Made by a program: the position numbers and the translations under genes
Part shown: piece after piece, positions 20,546 to 32,500 of the stretch
How the letters are laid out: each line of letters opens with the position of its first letter
How positions within the stretch are numbered: position 1 is the stretch's first letter
The notes under the pieces: model-generated
What the model was told of the DNA's origin: nothing
Databases searched by the model: none
The model's input: only the letters and a program-made list of their open reading frames with translations
Source: Reticulitermes lucifugus
Lineage: Eukaryota; Arthropoda; Insecta; Blattodea; Rhinotermitidae
NCBI GenBank assembly: GCA_026260175.1
Contig: JAKCWW010002921.1
Coordinates: 9,521 to 52,313, forward strand
Length of the DNA stretch: 42,793 nucleotides
Reading direction: 5' to 3'

Positions 20546-23500
20546 GCAAAAAGCATAAAATGACAACAATGAGGAGAAGAAGAAGAAAAGGTAAGTTTGG
20601 GGGGGGGGGTGAATGTGGCTGCCTCAAAATTGTGATGGGTGGGAGTAAAATATAAGAGTAAGTAGTGTGGCTGGAAGTACTAGCATGCCCTGTAAGTAAG
20701 CACTATAATAATGCAGAGCATGGTGGTTACACTTAAGGAACATAATTCATGAAGTCCAAGCTGTAAAAAACCTTAAACTTTACATTATAAATTAAACTTC
20801 CTTCACACTGAATCATAAAGTAAAAAGTACAGAGTCCATTTATCTTTATTCTAATTTCACCGTGCATTTTTGAATATAAATACTGTTTTACACCAACCAA
20901 ATGCACTATTTATGTAAGCATAATAAAAATATTCTATAAATATATAATATAGGGGTTTTAGATATTTTATAGAATATTTTATTGTTCTTACATAAATAGT
21001 GCATTTGGTTGGTGTAAAACTGTATTTCCATTTATCTTGTTTGCAGACTATGGAAGTGTGTATGTGAAGGAATCAAATGAATATCAGACTGTCACTAAAC
21101 ACACGTGTAATGTAATTCCTGTAACATAACCTACAAATAAATGTGAACAGTAATTCAATTCCCTTAAGTTTACGATATTTATGTCTTACACGTAACATGC
21201 ACCCTTCAACAGTCAAAAGTGACTATTAAATGCAACTTCTCTCAGTCCCGCAATAAACATTATTATTATTATTAAACATTTAAATTCTGTCATCAGAGTC
21301 AATTTATATTTTATTTATACCAACTCCTTAATACATTTAATTATTTTCCCTTTTAAATTTGATTTAATAACCTGAATATTATATTTATTAATTTCTAATC
21401 ACTGTGCTTACTGCCTTTCACAAATAAGAGTTTTACCCTGTTACTCAACTGATTAGTTAGTACTCTTCAGATAATTTTTCCAAAACCCTACCTCTTGGAA
21501 CAATCTAAATTTTATACCCGATATCCACCAAGAACCTGATTATTTCAGCCCACTTGGACCTTATGCTCTGCTCAAACGTGACCAAACAACACACGCCGAA
21601 TTCAGGAGATGCCAAGTAAACTGTGCTCACTGAGCTTACATAATGCAGACACATATCTGCCATCTTGGAAAATGCATCAGAAAATGCACACACATACTGG
21701 AAAGTCACAAACAGCAGGTCTCACATTTTCAATACTTCCCAGAAACACTGACATAAGGAGTCACTATCATGCAACTCTTGGGAATGACATCTAAATATGT
21801 GTAAATTACAGAGGAACCTGGTTATAACGACATCGGTTTATACGACATCTCGCTTATAGAGTCACACATTCTGTGGTACCAATTAATTCGTCACTGTTAA
21901 CCGTAACATTACACTCCTCGGTTATAACGACACAAAATATTCAGTACCATTCATGATGTTATAACCGAGTTCAACTATGATAATATGTACATGTGTAAAC
22001 GCTAACAGTTGCTATTCACTCGTTATAGTCTATAAGTTACAAACGAGTTGGTAATAGGAATAGGACCAGAAGGAAGCAGCAATGTAACATTGTACTACCC
22101 GGTTATAACAACACTCGTTTATAACGACACACAATATTCAGTCCCTTTCATGACATTATAACCGAGTTCCACTGTATCAGTTGTGATAAAACTGTAAGCC
22201 CTGCATTTGTTACAATAGCAACAATAGCTCCAAACTACAAGTAAAAAGAACTTGACTCAACTACAATTCCATCTTATAACAACATAAGGTTAGCACATTA
22301 GCCCATGGGCTGAACTGAATATTGTATTGTTGGATAACAAATGTAAAGGTAAAGGTCGCCTCGTAACATGCCATGCAGGCACAGAGAGAGGTACAGCTCT
22401 ACTCATTCTTAACCTCAGTGCTGATTGGGAGTGGGTGGTCAAAGCCACGTCCTGGCTACTTTACCTCCAGGAAAGAACCCTGGTACCCACTTTACAGGAG
22501 GCTGGGTGGGCAAACAGGCCGGTATGTATGGGTGTGGGGAAGAGATAATCTCTTGCCCCCACCAGAGTTCAAACCCCAAACCTAAGCCTGTCACTATACC
22601 GACCTCGCTATCCTGGTCCCCTGGATTATATATAAATGGACTATGTAAATTGTAAATTACCTAAATGCGACATTAAGAACACTAAAAATGGAATGTGAGC
22701 TCTGAGGTTGTGATAGTGACAAGAATGCAGTAATCTGCATGGTTATCGCCACCTTCGGGATGTGATGCCATGTATTATGGAAGAAATTCACGTATGTTAC
22801 CGCAGAAATGTACTGCCTCCTCCTGGAGGAGAGAAACAGAAGATGATTTACATCAGACTACACAGTCTCACATTCACTGGTACTGCAAGTCTATAACAGG
22901 AAAGCATTACAGTAAAACCCTGATTTAATGTTCTTGCATTTAGTGAAATCCCAATTTAGTGATGATTTTTTCATGTCCCGACAACAGCTCCATATAAACC
23001 AATAAACCTACATTTAATGAAAACCTCAATATAGTGAAATATATTCTAATCCCCCAGCTATTCATTAAATAGGGGTTTTACTGTAATTATGAATCCTACT
23101 TGGACCTCCACGTTGTCAACACAGTCACCACGATTTCTGCCATTAATCATGTTTCTGTTTGCACAAACACAGCAACATGTAAGCATGTTTGAAATTTCCC
23201 AACATTCAGAAGTTAAAATCCTTAATTACAATGGTTGGAAAGTTATCGTCATCATATCAGCATAACTTAATTTTAATTTAAAAAGCCGCATGATTAAATA
23301 AGTTCTACGCAAATGAAATCAGTTTATTTCCATATCAGTTCATTTAGTCATTTTATCTTATTGATGTCATGAATGGGATGCCAACAGTGAATGCCATTTT
23401 AGGATTTATATTGTAGTTCGATGCAATAATGTTTTCTTATGCCACATGCCACTAGTATTACTTCAATCTCAGACACTTGTGCAGCTATCAGACATCTGAT

Positions 23501-26500
23501 TTAAAAGCTGTTCAGGATGCATGCAAAGGCAGCACGAAATGTGTATTTTAGCATGGGATGGAACTTGGAAGGAGAAGGTGTGTCCCAGGTAAAATAGTAC
23601 CAGGAATTGCGTTTAAACTAAAAGCAAGTTACAAAGTATACATAAAACATAACCGATCTGCCGCTTTTGCTACGTTTTGTTCAGCCATCTCAAAAGAAAC
23701 TGGATACAGCAACATGTTAAAGTATGTTCCAATTAAGTACATATTTATATACAGTATATAGGTGAGACTTATATAGTCAGTTGACAGAACACTCCATTTT
23801 GTTTCATTACCTTCAAAAAAAGGACTCACAGAAAATGTATTAAACATAAAATGTGTGCTTCATTTTTCTTTAAAACTTTTGTTACAAAAATTTATCACTC
23901 AGAAAAATATTTAGAGTTATGCATGAGGTTTTCACAGAAACACATAAAAGTCTTCATGTGAAGTGCATTTCATGAAAATCCATTCAGTGTTTCTCAAGGC
24001 AGACAGAGGGACAGACACAGAAAAAATAATGGGCCCAATTTCAGCCTAGTTCCCTTCCATAAAAGGAAAATGTATGTTCCTGAGATCACCATGCTGTCTG
24101 CATGTGTCCCATTTCTGCTTCTTGACCAGGTGACAAATTTTCGTAAAACACACAATACACATCATGCCACTGGAAGACACCCCACTGCCATCCTTTTAAC
24201 TTCCTACAATCATTAATAACAAGAAGGATGCATGAATTTTTGAGGTGGGAGATACATTACTGCCGCTAACTTTTAGGTTCTGAAATGAAGTAGGGTAAGA
24301 CACCTTCGGAAAAACCATGCAACTTTTAACAAGGTAATTCTTTTTGTAACATGTAACGAAACAAAATGGAAGCCATGGAGACATTTCCTTCAGCTTTCAG
24401 GTTAATGGTAATGACTAATGAACCACAGGAGGTAGACACACGAAACTTGGTACCAACACAGAACATAAACATGCCTACACATCACATATGAAATATTGAT
24501 TGTAAACATTTACGGACATGGCGATGATATGAAATTTTGAGGTTATTTCATAATGTAATGTAAACAAAACTTAAGTTCTGAACAAAATAAAATAAAACAA
24601 CCACAATAATACTAACAGGTATGTAGAACTAGACAGCTACACAACAGGAAATTAGGATTTGAGTTCTGTTCAGAACTGCATGTTGCAACTCTTGATTGCG
24701 AAGTGCCAAAAATAATTACTAAACGTCGTAAAAGTGTAACTGATCACAAACTGTAAATGAAACAAATGGTCCAAATCTGTATGCGTATCTCTTCTTCTTC
24801 TTCTTTCTATGGGCCCGTCGGCATTCGCTCCGGATGCACCGCAGCCTTAGGCTTATTGTGCTCACCCTTAGNCTTTCNTTCAGCATTGGTTCATTAGCCC
24901 TGTGCTTCTAATAAAGAGACACAGGTCTTTTAGTGGAGCCATGCTTATGTCCCTTGGTTCAGCAAACATCTTCCCAAAGAGCTTATAACGTTGTCGAGCC
25001 AATGCCTCGCAGCCACAAACAATATGGTGCACAGTTTCAGTCTCCGACCCACAAAATCTGCAGGTCGGATCTCCTTCGAAAAGGCCCATAATGTTCAAGT
25101 GCTTCCTCACAGGTGCATGTCCTGTGAGAAATGCTACTACTGATCTAAGTTGATTCCTGCTCAATTTAATCAGGCCATGTGCGTATCTCTTGGTTAGAAA
25201 TAAAAAATCAAGCTATCTCATAAAAGCTGCAATCACAGCTTTGTTTCTTGGTTGTACAAACCAGAAGGATAGTAGCCTAGAAGTCTCTGAACCAGCCCGC
25301 CAATAACCTATTTTTGGGACCCTTTTTTTTTATTCTTACCTGTAATAATATAGGAAAGCTAGATACCAGGTTACAGAATCACTGTTTACATGAACATCTG
25401 TGTCAACTGTTACACTGATGCACATTTACATTACGTGTCTGCCCAGGACAAGTGTACTCTTTGCATAGCACATTATATTTGTTATTTGCTGATAACATTT
25501 AGTGAACCTAACCTTAGATTAATCTTCCTCATACAGTGACTAGGCTAGGGGCTGGACAATCTGGGGTTCAATTCCTCGCAGGGATAGTTGATTTTCTATT
25601 TTTCAAAATATCCAGACCACCTCTGCCTACTACTGAATGGGTACTGGGGGACTCTTCCCCAGGGGTATGGTGGCAGGGACATGAGGCTCATTATTCACCT
25701 CCAACCAGTACTAGGGTTGAGAATGGGTGCAGCTATATACCTACCAGCCATGTATGCCTTCATAGTACGCATAGGGACAACTTTACTTTTGAATTTTCTA
25801 TTTATGAAATAATTACAATAAAATATATCCACTAATATTAGACCGCATGTTGTAACAATGGCACCACAAGAATAAATGGGATGTATTTTTATTACACACA
25901 AAAATCTGATGATAATCACTGAAGCAGAAGATCAATTTAACCTACTTACCATACGAATCCTTCCCCCATCCTGTTGCAAAGCACTGACTATGGTCAAAGA
26001 CTGCTCCTTGTGGCGGTAAGCACACGGCATCGACATTTTCTGCATAATCCACAGGAGTATCCAGAAAGATGAGACCAATGTCGTTGTACAGCGCTCCCGC
26101 ATAGTAGTCGGGATGAATCACAGTGGTCTTCGCAATCCTGTCTTGGTGAGGGAAAAGCTCATTCTTGGTCTGTGTGTCCCATTCTCCTACACGAACCTTC
26201 AGTGAACTCAGGTCTTTCAATCTGCATGTTAAAGAAAAAATTAATTTCAAACTGTCATTATTAGGTAGCCAAAAGATCGAGATTTTAGACACTGCAGCCA
26301 CTTACGTCCAATGACAGAAACAAAACAACACAGGATTTTGGTGGCGAGAACTCACAAGGAAGGGGTACTTGAAAAATTCACAAGGAGGTGATATGATAAT
26401 ATTAAAATTAATCACAGTGAAATACATTATAAGGATGTGCAATGCATTTAGCTGGCTCAGGATCATGTTCGATGGCAGGCTGTAGTTCAGATATTCGTAC

Positions 26501-29500
26501 TAATGAGCCTATGTGTTTTGTTGCTGCAATTTGGTTGGTTCTTGGTTTTTAATTTACTGAAGTGTGATCTGTGTACACACGCTCTCAGTACCTTTGCCTG
26601 TGCAGCATCACTTAACAAGGCTGTGGAAGGAAGGAGCGGCCATGTGATTTGAGGTACAATCATGACATTTGCCTGGACAGGCTGAAACAAATCGCACATC
26701 AATGTAAAGAGTCTACAGGCCAAGACTTCAACCTGTACATCACAGATATGAAATAGGACAGCCATCCACCCAAATGGGATATAGAATCGTTAAGTTGTTT
26801 GAAACAAGTACTCTGTAGACACAAGGTGAAAACTTGTGTATGTTACAACAAAAATCTGAACTCTGTCCCACTAGTTCTCCTTACAATTTACAACCAATTT
26901 ACTAACTCCATGGAGTAGAGTCGGTCCTGAGAAGCTAAAAGTTCCTCAGCTAGTCAAGAAATTCCCCGCAATTTATGAAACCCGAAGGTTCATTACTGCA
27001 TTCACAAGTGCCTGCCACCTGTCCCTGCCCTCAGCCAGATCAATCCAGTCCTTGCCTCCCCATCCCACTTCTTGAAGATCTATTTTAATATTATCCTCCC
27101 ATCTAAATCTAGGTCCTCCAAGTGGTCTCTTTCCCTAAGGTCTCCCCACCAAAACCCTGTATGCACATCTCCTGTATCCCACACATGCCCCGCCCACCTC
27201 ATTCTTCTTGATTTGATCACCCGAATAATATTTTGTTAGGAGGACAGAGTATAAAGCTGCTCCTTATGTAGTCTTCTCCACTCTCCTGTTACCTTGTCCC
27301 TCTTAGGCCCAACTCATCACTGTAAAAACGTGCGATGTTACAAAACATTTCACGAGGCCTCGGACTTGGACTGATCCTTTGGTACGATGCAAGCAGTGGA
27401 AAAGGGACATGAGGGCATGTGTAATGTGAAGAGCCTCTAAGGCATGGGTCATTAATGACAGTGGTCAGGGAATTAGCAAGGTATTAGATTTGGTGGGTGT
27501 ACAGGAAGTTAGCTGGGACAAGGGAGGCACTGTATGAGCAGAGGATTATAAAAGTTACAACTACAAAACCCTAAATACAGCAGAAAAAACTAGTATTCCC
27601 TAGCAAAAAATTTAAATTTCTGAACACATTGGTCAAAACCCCAGTGACAGTTGGAAGACCTAGAATTCACTGTGCTTTTCAGAAAAACTAGTTTGTCTCA
27701 TCATTTACAACTGTTACTTGCTAATTCTGAATAGTTATATCCACTGAACATTGGACAGTCCATGCACTGTGCAACAATAATCAGTATTTACTCATTGTCA
27801 TTACTGGTTTACCAGCACATGGTTTCCAGCCAATGAATCTATAATTCGGGAAAATTTGTGGATCATGATTTGAGATTTGACTGCCAACATCACCTACTAA
27901 GTCACCAAAAGTTACAGTGTTATTTTTAAGGTAAAGGTAAAGTTCACCCTATAACAGGCCATGAATGCCCAGAGGGGGAGTAGAGGTATAGCTCTACTCT
28001 TTCTTTAACCTCGGCGCTAGATGGGGGTGGGTGGTCAACGCCACGCCCCAGCCGTTTTACCCCCATGAATGACCCGGTACCCATTGTACAGGAGGCTGGG
28101 TAAGCCCCAGGGCCGGTCTGGACGGGAGCTGAAAATCTCGCCCCCACAGGGATTCAATCCCCGGACCGTCCAGCTCGTAGCGAGTCGCTATACCGACTAC
28201 GCTATCCCTGCCCATTATTTTTAAATGATCCATAACCGTGCATTGAACAATAAGGTATGATATTAAAACCAACACATGCACATAATTGTATGAAAGTGTA
28301 TTATACAGAGGTACACAGTGTGTATAATACACTTTCATACACTTATGTGCATGTGTTGGTTTTAATATCATACCCTAGTTACGGTGTTATTTGTCTTAGT
28401 AAGTTCCTTTTTTTCAGTGTGTTATTTAAGGTTACTAAGGTTACATAGTGCCAGCAGTACATGAACGAAATATGAGATGGAGCACTGGCGGAATAATAGC
28501 ATAAGTGGATACTTGAAGTATTCACAGAAAAACTTGCCCCAGTACTACATATCAATACCGCATGGAATTGCCTGGGATTGAATCCAGACCTCTGCAGAGA
28601 GAGGCCATGGCATGGCCCGTGTCACAGTACATTCCAGTACGCAAAAGAGTTACTATAAAGTGCATGCCTTTGGTTGTAGCTAAGAGCAAAGTTAATGGTG
28701 ACAAAGAATTTTATGAACGGAATGGGTAAACATCAGCATTACACTTCACAAACACGACTATAGCGAAGTTACACAGGCAACACGCTACGGCTGCTGTTGA
28801 CACAGCAACATTCCAAAAGAATATAATCTGGCAACAGATACGTACAATGTCATTGAAGCAGCTGAAGTCTCAGATGGTTATAGCTGTCATGACAGAGTTT
28901 GAACAGAAACATGTAGACAGCACACCAGTATAAAAACCAGATCCTGTCACTGTGCTAAATTTGCAATACTGAGAAGGCAAAGAAGAAATGAAGGTTAGCT
29001 TCTAAGCCCATTTTGCATACTGGGCTAAACATCATTATCAAGTAATGATTTATTCATTCATTCATTTATTTACATTCCATAGATCCTTACATAGTTGGAA
29101 GTAAAATAACCTGTGGATATAGAAATAGAAATAGAATTTACCATTGAAGATTAATACTATTTCAGATCCCATACTGTTTGCTGATGACACTAGTGTCATC
29201 ATTTCTAAAGATAACTATGATGATTTTAAACAGATATCGAATCTTGTTCTGTCCCCTATGTGTGAATGGTTTGATGCTAATCAGTTCTAAATGTGGAAAA
29301 AACAAATACAGTGAAATTTACAACTACAAATTTACTTCATTATCCATTGGCTGTCGGATAAGCAGATAAACTTATAAAAGAAACAACAAGTATAACATTT
29401 CTTGGTATACAAATCGATAATCACATTAACTGGGAAAGTCATACAAATCAAATAATTCTTAAACTGAGTGCTGCCATGTTTTGCAGTTAGGAAAATGTTT

Positions 29501-32500
29501 CATATTCTAAACTCAGATGCTCTTCGGATGGTCTCCTTTGCATACTTTCACTCTGTATTAAAATACGGAATCATTTTTTGGGGAAATTCTACTGATGCAG
29601 AGCGGGTATTTATATTATAAAAAGGGATAATTAGAATTATGGTTGGTGTTGGATCTAGAAGTTCATGTAGAAGCCTATTTAAGAAATTGGATATCTTACC
29701 TGCCCCATGTCAATACATATTTTCATTGATGATGTTTGTTGTGGATAATCAGGACAATTTTTCAGACTAACTCGTCAATACATGGTGTGGATACAAGAAA
29801 CAAGACTCAGCTTCACAGGCCCATTGCCAATCTGTCATGCTTTCAGAAAGGTGTTTCCTATGCTGGCATAAAGATTGTCAATAGTCTACCTTCCAGTATT
29901 TCGAATCTCAGAAATGATAAATTACGTTTTAAGGTTGCATTGCAAAGATACCTTACGGATCATTCTTTTTACTCACTTGCTGAATTTCTGACGCGTAGAA
30001 AGGATATTTTTTATGACTATAAGTTATAACGTGTAATTTTATTTTTTGGCCTATGATTTGTATTCAAGATGTTTGAAATTGTATTATGATTTTAGTCTGA
30101 CTTTTTAATACGTATCTACGTTTTGTTGTACGGACTTGATTTGGTCTTGCTTTGTTTGTGTCCGTGTATTGTACTTTTGTGATTTGTTTCATATCCAGCT
30201 GTCCTATGACAGGTTTTGGATCTGTGAAATATATGTATTTATGTAACTACATCTGATCAGCACATGGACTCAATCTGACAGAAGAAACTGATCACGATTC
30301 ATCAGGGCTGCATTACTAAAATGTCCTGTTCTGTGCTTTGTGAACAAACATGCAAAGTAAGCTCCTTATTGTTTGAAAAATGGAGGGGAAAACCTGTCTT
30401 CAGCAGAAAATGAACTGGGAAACTGTCTCCAGTGTACAATTTCTGAAGTCCAAAGAAACTAGCACAAAAAATGGTAGCTACCTGCAATGAGTGGGAAATT
30501 CCTAATGCAGAAATGGAAAGCAAGAGGAAGATTATAATGGAAAATAATAGGTTTGATGCCCATTCCTTGTTTTCACACAATCTTGTTGATTGCTGTAATT
30601 TCAAATTTCTTTTCAGGTACTCCCATGACCCCTCCCTACCCCTCTTTATCTTCAGCTCTTATATAACCCTCAGCTAGCAGCTTAGAATTTCCTCGAAGGA
30701 TACAAAAGTTGAACGACTGACTGACAAATAAAAAACAAACCAACTAACTAAATCCATGAAACAGGGTCCTTCTTGAAAGCTACCAAGTACACAGTTCCTC
30801 AGCTAGTCTAGACGTTCTCTGCATTGTGGGAGCTTCCCACATAAGCAAAACGGCTCCTTCCAGAGCAGCGGTCGCAGACCGCGCAGATTGGCTCGCGAGA
30901 CCGGATGGTCGACCATCCGGTCTCGCGAGCCAATCTGCGCGGTCTGCGACCGCTGCTCTGGAAGGAGCCGTTTTGCTTATGTGGGAAGGTCCCACAGCAT
31001 TTTACAGAACCTGAAGGCTCAGCACCATGTTCAAAAGTGACACCCACTTGTCCCTGTCCTAAGTCAGATAAATCAAGTCCATGCTCTCCAATCTTATTTC
31101 TTTAAGATCCACTTTAATATTATCCTCCCATCTATACCTAGGTCTTCCAAGTGGCATCTTATCTTCAAGTTTTCCTACCAAGAGCCTGTAAGCAGCTTTC
31201 TTCTTCCCCATTTGTGCCACACTCCACACTCGTCTAATTCTCCTTAATTTGGGCCACCCAGATAATATTTGGCAAGGAGCACAAATCATGTAGCGCCACA
31301 ATATGCAATTTTTTCCATTCGTCTGTTATCTCTTCCCTCTTAGACGCAAATATCTAACCTCACCACCCTATTCACAAACACTTTCAGTGTATGTTCCTCT
31401 CTTACTGTGAGACACCATTAAGAGAAGCAAGTCTATAACCACAACTGATGTCATATGTGCTGCCACTCTTATATCTGCGATACTCACGTGGCCAGGCAGT
31501 GGGCCGCTGTGAGTACAACCTGTGGATGTATCAGAGCACCTCCACACTGGTAGACATTCAACTTCTCTGGGTTCTCATCCACTGATTCCTCTCGCAGGAT
31601 GGCGACCATCCATGGAAATTCTCCAAACTGGGCTTCACTGTCATTGGCGCCAGTTATGCGGAAGCCTACACCATCTGCGTTACGATGGCCACAGCCGGTC
31701 CTCTGTTTTGGTGTCGGTGTGATCGGTTCAGTCACTGTATTAGGCTTCTGACAGCACACATCGAGGTAGTTCTCACAGGGCCCATCCTTGATCCTGCAAG
31801 AGAATTACTAAGAATAAAATGGTTTCAAGTTTTGAGGTTTTCACAGCAGTATAATTGAAGACTCCTGTCTTCTGCGATTTGATACCGAGTTGTTGGATGA
31901 TTGATCCCCGGTGATTCGAATGAATGTATTGCCTTCATTCTGAAGGGTCAAGTGGACCAAGAAGAATTTTTTCAAAATGTCGGGAACCAGTCACCCAATG
32001 ACAAAGTGTCACATCCCAGAAGACCGGAAAATTAAATACAATAGCTGATTACAACCTGGTAGTGTCAAATGAGGATACCTTTAATTTAGTAGCGGGAACT
32101 ACATGATGGGCTAATAAACACAAGAATATTTAAACCATTTAAGACCAATGAACAATGAGCTGAACAATGCACAATAGAATAATATTACGCACAATCATGA
32201 GTAGGACATAACAACATTGGTGAAATTTATATCAGGAGTTGTTCTAAAATATAATGAATACCAGAAAATTGTACAACAGATTCAATGTAAACATTGCATT
32301 ACATGTGAAAATTCTAGATGGAAATTGAAACAAATGTTCAGACAATGATTATAAAAAGAAAATTTGAGAGCTGAGGCAGCATTATCAAATACACATACAC
32401 AAAACTACAGTCTCCCATCAACAAAGGTTAAACAATATGCAATCACAGTGTGTCTAACTAACCAACTGTGTGGAGCAGAGTCCTTCTTGAGAAGCTAACA

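Noticed and set aside
25340-25420. Minus-strand donor-like ATTACAG/GTAAGA in intron 3
   Set aside because: The upstream sequence has no matching acceptor or recognisable coding sequence, and the protease frame is complete without it.
26487-26765. 92-codon minus-strand open frame in intron 2
   Set aside because: It looks like repeat-derived sequence but could not be assigned to any element family from sequence alone.
29041-29160. 5' inversion (twin priming) of the LINE at 29.1-30.2 kb
   Set aside because: The inverted piece resembles a LINE 3' terminus rather than internal sequence, so two independent insertions are more likely.
30826-31047. Several open frames with identical translations on both strands
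   Set aside because: They result from the perfect symmetry of the palindrome and are not genes.
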